From the NCBI GenBank assembly GCA_900239685.1, contig OENT01000561.1, positions 1 through 64,000 of the forward strand: DNA of 64,000 nucleotides, given 5' to 3'. Of the stretch, positions 46,971 through 58,036 are shown piece after piece. The stretch's first letter is position 1. Each line of letters starts with the position of its first letter. Under the pieces are notes generated by a model. That model ran no database searches and was not told where the DNA came from. It saw nothing but the letters and a program-made list of their open reading frames with translations. The position numbers and the translations under genes are program-made. Source of the stretch: Rotaria macrura. Lineage: Eukaryota; Rotifera; Eurotatoria; Philodinida; Philodinidae.

Positions 46971-48682
46971 TATTGTTGTTGTTGCTGGTGTCGGTGCTGC
47001 TGTTGTTGTTGTTGTTGGACATGCCCATTGAGATTCTTCTTGATTTGGAGGATTTATCGATGAATTAATTAATGGTACATACGATGTATTTATTTGCTGT
47101 TGATATGATGTTTGATTTTTATAATCATATGGAATATATTCATTATGATAAGGTGATTGATAATAAGATGTTGAATCTTCTTTCGGTTCTTGTTTCGATA
47201 GATCCAATGCTTTATGAACTGACTCGATGTAATTCGAAAATAAATTTTGCGATGTTGCAGAACCCGGCGGAGGAAAATAGATCCCGGCCTGTGCAAGTTC
47301 TTCTTGTGTGCGACCTTGAGCTAAATTAATTTGTAAATTACGCAATTTCTGTTCAATTGTACTCTTAGACATATTTGTTGTGGAAGGACGATAAGACGAT
47401 GAACGATTGATCGATAAACGTGTTTCCAATGAATTCTTGAAATAAGAGTTTTAAAAGACACCAGATCGAAAACAAAAAGGAATCCAAAGAATAAAGATAC
47501 TTACTAGAGAAATAGTGTCATCTTCTTTTGGTATAACATTAAGTGTAAGATCATTAGGACTAGAAAAGAAATGAAAGGTTAACCTTTTTCCTCTATTTTC
47601 TTATTTGGCTTTAATACGAACGTATTCTGAATAATAGCAATAACTTGTGAATATGTTTTGCCGCGAATTGATTGATCATTAACAGATAAAATCCGATCGC
47701 CCGGTCTTAAGCCAGCTTTATAAGCTGGACTGTTCGAACGAACTTCTTTAACAAATATTGTATCGGTTGATTGAAGATTTTCATCGTAACAATTTTCGAT
47801 TGTTGTTTCATCGTCTTCGGCATTATCTACAATAAAAAACCAGACATTGCTGTTATTTTTTTTTCTTTCTCATACAACATATAACATGTCTCATCAATCA
47901 ATTATGGAATAGACTAGCAAAAAAATGTCTATGATAATTTTTGTTTCTTTCTCCTTACCGCTGCCGATAGTTTTCATGGAATTCGACGACAATATTCCTT
48001 GTTGTTGTTCTCCTTGATGATGTATGAGAGTGCCTGATGCCAATGATGAAATAGTGGATGGAATTATTGCCGATTTTGTTTCTCTTCTTTCTTCTAATTG
48101 CTTTTGCTGATGTTCATCGATCACAACACTATACGAAGCCTATGCGATGACAAACAAGATTTATATTCGAGACAGTTCGTTAATGAAAGAGAAAATCGTT
48201 ATTTTTCACTATTAGCAAAACCATTAAATGATATTCGTGATAAAACTAGGTTAGAATACACAATAGCGAAAGCAAAAGAAGAAGAAGCGAAAAAAGAATA
48301 GAAAAACCGAAATTACTCGAGTTTGGAAATTTTTAGATCTAAATTCGCTTGTGTTTTCGATCAATAGAAAATCATATCGTGTCTTAATTCGTCTTATGTT
48401 TTAAAACGAAGAGAATTTACCTGGAGAATGTCATTGACAGAAAACGATGGCGGATAGATAACGAAATGACGAAGTGTAAAACCAAAACCGCCGCCTGAAT
48501 AATCACTTGATCGAGAGATTTTTATAGTTTTAGGTTTTTTCATTTGTTCAAACAGATTATTTTCTAAAAACAAATAATTAAATCAAATCAAATCGAAGGA
48601 GAATTTACTCATTTACTTTGAGCAGGGAAAGTAATGATAATACATAGTTCGTCTTTGTGATGATGATGATGATGATGTTTTT
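38271..48682 (-). CDS. ARHGAP21/23-like Rho GTPase-activating protein (PDZ-PH-RhoGAP), 5' end unresolved
   Basis: A Rho-family GTPase-activating protein expected at junctions and Golgi. Eighteen exons chain with continuous phase (about 1,584 residues): 48682-48617, 48563-48421, 48139-47959, 47826-47622, 47559-47505, 47435-46412, 44965-44812, 44763-44636, 44565-44497, 44408-44219, 44158-44098, 44040-43436, 41749-41100, 41025-40862, 40805-40680, 39502-39234, 38995-38682, 38620-38271. The PDZ domain ([15 protein letters not shown], then [14 protein letters not shown] and [13 protein letters not shown]) is split by an insert. [12 protein letters not shown] is a family-like linker. The PH domain ([20 protein letters not shown]) lies at about 810-915. 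The RhoGAP domain starts about 1,080 with the arginine finger in CQGIYRHAG and continues [15 protein letters not shown]. Several short donors are noncanonical after GT (GTTCGT, GTTTTG). Exon 48682 needs one base from an upstream exon not found. A His7 run and a long Thr tract are present. Confidence 0.9.
45809..45825. repeat. Poly-C tract in the large intron
   Basis: An uninterrupted run of about 17 C lies inside the 1,446-bp intron (44966-46411) of the RhoGAP gene. Such runs are prone to length errors in sequencing. Confidence 0.9.
46868..47020 (-). repeat. (ACN)n microsatellite coding a Thr-rich tract
   Basis: This trinucleotide run (cgtcgtcgt / gttgttgtt on the plus strand) lies in the large exon of the RhoGAP gene. 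It encodes an interrupted poly-Thr stretch with Ala/Pro breaks. Codon interruptions (ACG, ACA, ACC) suggest moderate age. Plus-strand frames here (Arg- or Ser/Leu-rich) are shadows. Confidence 0.85.
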
Positions 48683-51600
48683 CTGAAAGGAAGAAAAAGC
48701 ATTGTTCTTTTCTTTTTCTTTTTTTTCACAGTTCTATCAATAGAAATAATGAGAAGAAGGCGAAGTGTCAAAAGAAGAGAGCAAAACAAAGAGACGATAA
48801 AAAAAAGAACGATATTGTACTGGCTAATTGTCCTAGTCTACCGACTGTGAGACATCTTCATTCTTCGTACATCCGATCATTCACATACAAAGTTCATCAG
48901 GTTCTTTTATTCAGACTGTACTATCGCTCATGCACCTGCACACATCGAATAGAAAGGAAATGAGTACTAATGCCGTCGAGAAATCAATCTCTTTCGGGTT
49001 GTCTTATTAATTCGTATTTAACTTATTTTCAGTCAATTGTTTTGAATCCTTTGCATATATGACGCATATTGAAAAGAAAAAGGAAGAACTATACGTCGAA
49101 TAAAGAAGCAAGTGTTCTGTCTGATATCGATGTAATCTAAACTGGAGAGAAAGGAGAAAAACAAGCTCATTAGAAACGATAGACGACTATGAACGTCAGT
49201 CCGGAAGTAAGTACTCACTATGTTGTGATTATCAACAATATGTAGACGCGATAAGACAGATGGTCTTATCATTTCATTCGTCTTCAACATATTGCTATTG
49301 ACCACATAGAGAGCCATTGAACTTAGTTCGTTGATCATCACTCTCATGATGCAATATCAACAAGACATATAAAGATAATCAAGTTCATCTAATACTCAAT
49401 CCAAAGATAAATAACATATCTGATCGTGTTATCGAATCCAATCGAAAGAAAAGTACAATATTCAACTTGCTCTTTTGCTTCTTAAAACGTGATCACGAAT
49501 GTTTATTCTTAAAGAGCTTAACCTTGAACATATACCTACGGGATTATCAAATTTAGACCTATTAGTAAGATCTATCTTGCCTTCTGTGTTCAACTCGTCT
49601 AATCGATTAGAAATTCAATATCAATACGTACGTTTCGTGTTTCTTCTTGCTTCAATAGTTTTACTTATGATGAAATCAATGATTGGGACGTTTGTACGTA
49701 TTGAGAATCGGCTTATTTACTCACGTTTATAAGAGAAGAAAGTCAATGTTAGGCAATGAAGATGAAGGACTAAGAAATTAGAGATGAAAAAAGAAGAGAA
49801 AAGTGACGCGAGAATTGCTATATAATGACATTGAATGTCGGAGTTTTTTTTTATAATGAATAAAACGAGAGTCGACAGACGGAAATCTGCATACATACAT
49901 ATATATATACATATACATATCGATGTGTGCGTGTGTGGCTCCAGGGATATATACATCATAGAATCAGGAAAAAGAACGAGAAGGTGGTCAAATGACGCGT
50001 ATGTCTGTTTCCGGTGGGCAAAAGGCCATCATCCATTTCTCTCAAAGGTTTCCTCGAGCTATAAATAATGGTTAAATATGATATTGATTGATTTGCAGAT
50101 CATTCATCGTCAATAAACTAAAAACATCACACAACTAATTTTAACTAGAGTTTATCAGTCCATGTTTTTTCTTCTTTCGAAATAATATAAACAAGAAAAA
50201 TACTTCGTTGACACGACTCTCTCTCTCTCTCTCTCTCTCTCCCCCTCCCCCCGCTCTCGTTCGCCTTCTTTCTTTTAATTTTGATCAAGCATGCAATTGA
50301 AAAGAAAAGAGTTCTCTCGCCGTTCGTCCTTCATCAAAATTTTAAAAAAAAACACAATGCTTAACTCAATCTGATCATATTTATATTTCAATGAATATGT
50401 TGCATCATTCGTTTCTCCACGTATTCAATCAATACAAGTGCAAAGGTAGAACAGAAAAATTGTTGAATATTCTACTTATGATCGCATGCTTTGAACAAGA
50501 GAGAGAATGATTAGACTTGTACGCAAACAGAAGTAGTAATCAATTTTTTTTTTCATTTCGTCAATCTCATTAAACATACTCAGATGACACAAGAATGTGC
50601 CAAATCCAGCAGACGATGAACAGATTAAACATGTCCAGACATGAGAGAATACACACAAAAAAGAAAAGCAATGATACGATTTTTTTTCGCTCCTGTTTTC
50701 TATCATTATATCAGATTAACTTACTTGCTCAAACACGCCATGCAAACAATGAGATCATGTCTTTTTAACTCGTTTTTAAACATAATATATAAATACATAC
50801 GATAAAAAGGAGATAATTGTTTTTGTTTGATAAAAGACGTATCAATGATAATGTCTCATTCTCGTGTACTTATTCTTTCTGCGGATGTTATTGACATATC
50901 AGTTGCTTATGTTTATTTGTTGTTGTTCTTTCAAACAACCACCCCTCTTCGTTTTCCAGATCGTTTAAAAGAAAGACACAGTCATGTCACAATATTAGAC
51001 ATACACAGAAAACGACATAAATGATAAGCACATCATACGAAAGAAACAGAAAAGCATAATCAAGTGTCCATTGGACACAGTGCAAAGAAAATGATACTCC
51101 ATCAAGCATTGGTTCCCCCAAAGGACAAAAAATAATAATCGTACGTTGCAGAAGTGTAAACATAGCTCATTGTTTTGTCTATGTGATAGTTTGAAAATAA
51201 AGAAAACACGAGGACACAAACGAATTCTCTAATGAATTTGAATCTGATAGTTACGTACTTATCATTGATTGAAGATTATTCTAAGAACAACAAAAGAAAT
51301 GTGTACGATTTCCCGACTAGTAAATCAATATATATTTCATATATCGTTAAATTCGTCTTTCTTTGTTCCGTCGACGTTTTCGTATTTGAGAAGAAAAATA
51401 TGGAAAAACATTAAACCATGGATCCAATCGAAACATAACGCTACTATCGAAAGTAATATTTCATCAATCTTATTTATTCAAAGATTTTCATGGAATAGTG
51501 AAAAAAAGATGTGTTGATTACAACGAATGATTGTTTTTCGTACGTGGTTTTTGTATGAAAAATTGAAATTTTCAGGTAACAAATAGACACGAACCCTAGA

Positions 51601-52800
51601 TCGAGGTAATATTGTAATCTTGTCGACGACAAGATGATTTCAATCGTTCGATTACGATAACGAACAAAGAACAGATACATCCATACATTCATGTTTGTTT
51701 GTTAATCTTTCAGATATTCGATGAATCACACTTTCATTTTTAAACTCTGATGTCACTTATGCATTTCATGAACAATCGTCTTTTCATACAAATTCTTTTG
51801 CATAATTCACGTATCGAAAAATTCTTAATTTAATTCTCAATCCATTGACATAGTTTCTATTATCTGGAGACGCTTGGAAACGTGATCTATAGAACATATA
51901 CAATATTCATTTGTATCGAAATATTTAATCTTCCTAATCGTGAAAGTTATTATTAAACATGTATAGAGATAAACCTATGTTGAGTATGCACTTCAGTTAT
52001 TCAATTTTATTTGTATCTGCCGAATGTCGAATTCAGACAAACTTTTCCTTCTACGAGATCAATATGTAATGAACAACTATCAGTAGTGGTTGTGAAAAAT
52101 ATGTAGTTTGTCATACATATACATGTATACATTCTCATGGCAATTTCCATGGGCATGCGCATCTTACAAAATGCATTTCCTCTCGTACGTTTATTCACAG
52201 CATCGCCGGTAGTAAGACGGTAGTGGTGCTTAGGATTTCCGCTCCTACTTAACTGTGATTGAAGAAAGTTTTTTTTTTCTTACTTCCATTTTACTTTTTC
52301 ATTTGAAAGAATTCGAAGGCAAAGAGAGAAAAAACAACAAACTCATAATTTATTTTATGAATAAATTTTGTTCACAATCAATGTCCATACAAATGTCTAT
52401 GTTGAGACAGCGACGTGTTGAAACGATTTGGATGCTGAAAGCTTTAATAGACTTGAACAATTTGTAGCTGCATTAATATTCAAGAACGTGATCTACTATA
52501 CTTTTACAGAAAAACTCGTAGAAGAATGCATCGTATACTGAATGACATGTCGTGCTAGATTACAGCTCTGTTTTTCCTAGCTTGACAGGCACGGATTGTG
52601 AATTGGATGATGACACGCAGGAATAAACTTATTGTAATAAAGTCATATGTGTATTTTTGATGATAATATTGGAAATTTTTCACACAATAATCGTATGGAA
52701 AAACAATTCGAATAGATGTCACCAGCGAGAGATGTATCTACTATGAATTTCCTAGACGAAACATATCTTTTTCATTCTCTCTCATATCTAAACAATACAG
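48683..52800. other. Intergenic; 5' region of the RhoGAP gene
   Basis: No protein gene is recognised in 4 kb. A minus-strand open frame at 49347-49219 ends at a good GTGAGT donor and could be an upstream exon, but its phase (0) does not match the next exon (needs 1). Simple repeats: (TA/CATA) at about 49890-49925 and a (CT)n run with poly-C at about 50216-50255. Confidence 0.35.
50216..50255. repeat. (CT)n microsatellite
   Basis: About thirteen CT units (after acgactctct) are followed by a C-rich run (ccccctcccccc). Confidence 0.9.
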
Positions 52801-52808
52801 TATATAAA
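52801..52808 (+). promoter_or_regulatory. TATA box of the HMG-box gene
   Basis: TATATAAA lies 87 bp before the ATG at 52895. The spacing would place transcription start near 52830-52840 and leave a 5' UTR of about 60 bases. It is the clearest core-promoter signal in the window. Confidence 0.55.
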
Positions 52809-52894
52809 CGGACGACGACTAAGTGTACTAGTTCAGATCATTGTAACCATTCGTCTTAGTAGTTATCTATTCATTATACGTTTTTATTTGTAAA

Positions 52895-53409
52895 ATGCCA
52901 AAGACAAAAACAGTAACATCAACGAAATCGGCAACACCTGCTAAAAAATCTTCATCGAAAAGAGCAAAAGATCCAAATGCACCTAAACGATGTCGATCGG
53001 CGTATCTTATATTTTCCGCTGAAAAGCGTGACGAAATCAAAGTAATTATTGTTCATTGAAGCGTTTATTCTCATTCTCTAGAATTTTCTTCTTCAGACAG
53101 AACATCCCGGATTATCACCAAAAGAGATTTTATCCGAACTTGGCGCACAATGGAAAACTGCTGATGCTGCAGTATGTTTCTCTTTGTTCTCTTTGTTTTG
53201 AATTGATTTTTGTCGACTTTATTTAGACTAAGCAACGTTTTCAAAAATTAGCCGATGCCGAAAAGCTTCTGTACGAAGAAAAAATGGCTGCTTACAAAAG
53301 TGAAAAAAATGATAAAGAATCAGCAGAGAAAGAAAATCTAAAAAAGAAAAAAGCTTCGAAAAAAGGTCAAACAATAGAAAGTGGACACGACGATTCGATG
53401 GAAGATTGA
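52895..53409 (+). CDS. HMG-box chromatin protein
   Basis: A small non-sequence-specific DNA-bending chromatin protein of the HMGB/Nhp6 type, expected in the nucleus. Exons are 52895-53041, 53097-53171 and 53227-53409; both introns are 55 bp, phase 0, GT..AG. The product is 134 residues. A Lys/Ser/Thr-rich N-terminus precedes the box, which starts KDPNAPKRCRSAYLIFSAEK and continues EHPGLSPKEILSELGAQWKT, then DAEKLLYEEKMAAYKSE. The conserved Pro, Phe and Trp positions of the first and second helices are present; the usual Arg/Lys of KRP is KRC. The Lys-rich tail ends in a short acidic end (HDDSMED), shorter than the vertebrate HMGB acidic tail. There is one box rather than the two of HMGB1. Confidence 0.9.
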
Positions 53410-54070
53410 TCCATCACGATGAAACATACACGAATGTATTCGATCGAAGAAAGAATGAGTCGTATCTATTTTCCTTATCCTATTTATTTATTTATTTATT
53501 TATTATTGTGTTTGTATATAGATATACTCTTTAACTTGTGTTTATTCTTCTCCTTCTTTCTTCTTGTACTATTGTGTGGAGTTCGCTTCTCTATTTATAA
53601 CTGTCGCTTGATTTACATATTGATAATGAAAGAAAACTAATGATACTACATGAACTTCATGAAAGAAAATAATTTGTTTCTGAACCAATGAGAAGATTTC
53701 GTTCATGAAAAGAAGAATGATTCACTTTTCTCTCATTAACAATTGAAATTCATCAAACTTTAACACATCTTAATTAAAAACAGACTAAAATCTTGTTTAG
53801 ACTTCTGGTGAATAGCTTGTCAATAGTTTGATCAAATTAGTTTTGCTGATTTCGTTTCTGAACAGGTACGACATGTTGAGACAATATATTCATGTAGTTT
53901 TTATCAAGTATATAGGACGATTCTTTTCTTACAAATCATTTCTTGCAATTAAATAAATGATTTTCATCGAAGAAAAACGATATTTATATTAGGATTATAA
54001 TGAGATGGAATCATGATTGAAAATCTATTGATAAACAGAACACGTCCTAATTTTTCCGAACAATACAACT
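53410..54070. other. Intergenic between convergent genes
   Basis: This is the shared 3' flank of the HMG gene (+) and phnX (-). A (TTTA)n run lies at about 53483-53502. Nothing else is seen. Confidence 0.5.
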
Positions 54071-54898
54071 TCAATGTTGACAAGGTGTTTCACCACGCGT
54101 TAGACGTTCATTGATATCAGTAACTATCGAAGGCAAATCAGCAATAGTATTGATTATATAATGCGGTCGACTTGGAGACAACAATTTATCAATACGTTCA
54201 CGTTCAACATTCAATTGATCCGACGACAGAGCACAGTATTCATCCCAAGTTAAACCAAGAAAATTGCCGGAAAAGCGTAGTGCGACAGTCCACATTCCTG
54301 CACTACGACCTTCAAGAATACCTGGTGGAGTATCATCGACTTTGACACATGAAGCTACATCATCGATCCCGAGAGCGATGACATTAGCTAATGCTTGCGC
54401 TGGACTAGGACGACCCTTTGGTACTTCATCAGCTGCTACGACACAATCTGGTGAATAACCGAGAGCAGCAGATTGTGGTAATAACTTATCCATTACTTCC
54501 TTTGGATAGCCAGACGTTGAACCGATTTTGAGACCGGCTTGTCGTAATTCATCTATGACTTTTAATGCACCCGGAATTAAACTTGAATATTCTCCTACTT
54601 TCGCAACTTGCAATGGCATAAATCGTTTATAGATATCGTTCACATCATTATCCGTCGGCAAGCGTCCAAATCGATTATGAAAACGTTGAGATATAGATGG
54701 ATGATTACAAAGTGTTCGAATATGATCTCGTTTACCAATACCCATGGGTCCACGTGCTTCGTCTAGATTTATTTCAACGCCCACACTAGCAAAAGCTTCG
54801 ACAAAGATGCGTGTCGGTGCAAAACTACCGAAATCAACAACAGTTCCGGCCCAATCGAAAATAACAGCTTGTAGACGAGTTGGTAATTGATAACGCAT
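54071..54898 (-). CDS. phnX: Phosphonoacetaldehyde hydrolase (phosphonatase)
   Basis: This enzyme splits phosphonoacetaldehyde into acetaldehyde and phosphate, the second step of 2-aminoethylphosphonate breakdown. The single-exon frame gives 275 residues, the usual length of bacterial PhnX. It is a HAD-superfamily protein: the nucleophile Asp15 is in FDWAGTVVD. The Schiff-base lysine unique to this family is Lys56 in [12 protein letters not shown]. The second HAD motif is [10 protein letters not shown], and the acidic loop is KVDDTPPGI after [12 protein letters not shown]. All key residues are intact, so it looks functional. It has no intron, in contrast to its neighbours, and the family is mainly bacterial, so horizontal transfer is likely (inference). 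The ATG at 54898 starts directly before the family's N-terminus. No partner gene (phnW-type transaminase) is seen nearby. Confidence 0.93.
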   Translation of the reverse strand: MRYQLPTRLQAVIFDWAGTVVDFGSFAPTRIFVEAFASVGVEINLDEARGPMGIGKRDHIRTLCNHPSISQRFHNRFGRLPTDNDVNDIYKRFMPLQVAKVGEYSSLIPGALKVIDELRQAGLKIGSTSGYPKEVMDKLLPQSAALGYSPDCVVAADEVPKGRPSPAQALANVIALGIDDVASCVKVDDTPPGILEGRSAGMWTVALRFSGNFLGLTWDEYCALSSDQLNVERERIDKLLSPSRPHYIINTIADLPSIVTDINERLTRGETPCQH

Positions 54899-57800
54899 CG
54901 TTCTTTGTATGAGAATGAACTGTAGAGAGTCAATAGAAAGATTTTGATAAAACTTGTTTTTCTATGAGTTTTCGAAAACAAACGAAAATGTCACAAGAGT
55001 AAACTCACATATTCTAGAAGGAAAAAAGTAACAAGTAGAATCTACAAGTCAACATTTTAAAACAAGATAATTGTGATAGATTGCTTATCGAATATTGAGA
55101 ATATAGTTTTACTTTGCTATTTCTTTCTCATTTTTCAAAATAGAATTGTTACCCTTGATCGATATAGGGTTACTACGTGATAGGAAACAAAGCGCCAAAC
55201 ATAAAACATGATGACCTTTTTCTCATAGAAATCTACTTCGAATGTATGATCAATGACTTTTGATCATGAAAATAGTTTAGTTAAACATCAACATGTGCTA
55301 GTGCTCTATGAGAGATTCTCGGTATAATAGTTATTGACGAAAACCGATGAAGGTCATATTTTTCTTGTTCTGATAAAAGGCTTTTATACTTAACATACAC
55401 AAAAACACGCTTTTCATGGTGAAAAAAATTGGAGTATTATGACGCTTCTTATTTACATAGAGAGAAAAGAAAAGAAACTCACTCGTGTTATTCTACTATA
55501 AGATAAAAAGAACCAGTTGAAGGCGTCACATTTAACATAGCGTTCTTTTACAAGCAGAAAACTCGAAGAAAAAAAGTTGATTTTCAAAATAAATTCGCCT
55601 CATATATGTGGTGAGACAATGCAATTCAATCGCTCATAGATTAGTTTTCTTGAAATTTGTGCAGGCAAATGAAACTATATGGATAATAATGTGACAGAAC
55701 AACGGTAATCATCGAAGATCGTCAGTTGACGAATGTTCACAATCGAATGGACACAAACATTGATTGATTCTTTTTATGTGGGATTTCATTCATATTGATG
55801 AACAGAATATCGAATGAGGATTTAGTCCAGAGTTTTAAACACCTCTCCGGCATCCATTCACTGAAACTGTGACAGAAGAAACTCAATGATTATTGAATAC
55901 GTTCTTAACATGGTGCTATGTAATTTTCGATGCATCATGCAGAGAAAAAATGTTGCTTTACTTACTAATCATTGAAACGGATCTTAAAATTGATTAGTCT
56001 GCGAATATGTTACCATCTCTCAATCCCGATTCACCATCGTCAATCTGTATAGAGTATCGATATTTTCTCGAACAAGAACATTTTCTTTAATCGAAATCGA
56101 CTTGAATTGGTGACAACGTACTGGTGAATTATGGTCACATCGTATTCCTACTAATCATTAGGTTCACGTCACGCAGACTTTCAGCACTTCTCTGTTCTTG
56201 ACAACTTTATCACATATGCTGTATGAATTTCGAAGGTTTTCATGAAACTCTGTGATTGGCAATAAGACAGTGTATACTCTTGTACTTAGTAACAATCTCT
56301 AGTTTTTTCTAATATGATCTAAAAAGTTCATTTATGTCTCATTCGGAAGGTTGTTTAACTGGTCGCAAAAGTAGGACTCTTTTATTTTTTTCAAAATTTG
56401 ATTTGAATATTCGGGTCGTACTTCCGCTCAACAATGTTTTTACTCGATTTTCCCCTTTGATCCACCCGAGATCCAGTTTTGATGGGAAAATCAAGTGTAG
56501 ATAGTAGTGATTATCGGCGCTCTAGTTGCTTTGATTTTACACAACTATGAAATTGTATGAAGAATGTACTAAGTTCACACTTGTCCACTATGCATGAGAC
56601 TAAAATCGGTACTTGGTACCACTTCTGATGTCTTTACTTTTTCAGCTTTAAAATACTTTTCTAACGGACATACTCGCTATTCGTCCTGATTAACCACTGT
56701 CTCAAAAGTTTTGGTCATAGACTTGTCTACATTTAAAATGCCGAACTGCTCTGTGGTTGATCTTGGAGTAACTACAGGTGAATGGATCTTTCTTTTAAAA
56801 AATGACTCGAAAATACGTGTGTAACAACGATCAGCATGTATGACATCTCAAAATGGGTTGTAAACGACGCAGCAAGTTTCGGACTAGTTCAAGACGAGTA
56901 GGTTTTCATATTTAGAATAGCAATGTCACATAGAAATGACTAGTACAGATACTAGATATTTAACACGTCACTTGTTTACTGCTGCTCCATAGAATCATCA
57001 AGTCAAATTTATTAGTATATGAATAATCTAATTTAATTTTTGTTACAACCAAGAATTCTTTTGTTTGATAAAAGTTAATTGGCATCATCGAACAAAATAA
57101 CTATATAGAACACATGTGAGTATTGTTAAGACTTTTCATCTATTAAAATATTTATCTACATGAAACTTTGTAATCAACCATTTGTGAGTAGAAAATCTGA
57201 TCTATTAAACTTTCAAAGGATTTTCTTTTGTTAACAGGAGAACTGCAGAATTCAAGGACGCATCAGCACTTCTTACGATGCCTTTTACATAACACACATC
57301 AACAGCTACTTGAAAGTGTTTCACTGCGAGTAAATTTCGATCGAAACGAGATACGGCTCTATGTGCTTTTCGTCATCGATCGAATCGAGCAATCTTAAGA
57401 ATTTCGACTTCTATCACATTTATTCGACTTGGAGAATATTTCAATAACTACTATTTTCAAACGGACGCCTTTCTTCATTTCATTAAAATCTATAATTTGT
57501 CGTAGTCATCTTTGCTCAACTTACATGAAAATGCAGCATGAAGAATGATCATGGTATGTTACTGAAAAAATCTTCTCATCTCTTGTGCCAATGTCTCAGA
57601 CTCGTGTCATAAGTATATTGACTTGAAAGTTCTGTCATTCATGACAATCTATAAATGTTGACGGTTGAAGAAAAATAATATCATTAATTAAAAATTGGCA
57701 AAAATCTTCAAATCTATTATATATTTTAATGAAGAGAACACCTTAAAGATTGCTGTATTTGATGATGAATACGGCTGTTTCTTTCATTGCTCCTATCGAC

Positions 57801-58036
57801 AGATATACACAGTCAAAGACTGCGAACTTTTAATCCAACACATCTATTCGTTCAGATTTATATAGTCCAAGAACCACATCTTTCGAATGTTGTTCGAGCA
57901 GTAATAGAGGGTATTCTTCATTTTCCTATTGCATTAATGAATTCACCAATGAAACGATTGCATTCATTGACGTGAATGAGTATCATCGATAAAAGTATAT
58001 TATCAGTTTGTTTTGCATAGAATAGTAGCATGTGAT
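54899..58036. other. Intergenic between divergent phnX and phosphatase genes
   Basis: There are 3.1 kb without a supported gene. On the minus strand, 57430-57260 reads IEVEILKIARFDR*RKAHRA and NLLAVKHFQVAVDVCYV, which resembles a TPR-type helix pair with an internal stop, possibly a dead exon. Otherwise nothing. Confidence 0.35.

Noticed and set aside
46859-47068. Plus-strand frames rich in Arg/Cys or Ser/Leu
   Set aside because: They are the antisense reading of the Thr-coding microsatellite in the RhoGAP gene.
49219-49347. Candidate first exon of the RhoGAP gene (MRVMINELSS... with GTGAGT donor)
   Set aside because: Its phase 0 end does not match the one-base carry-over needed by exon 48682-48617, so it is not included.
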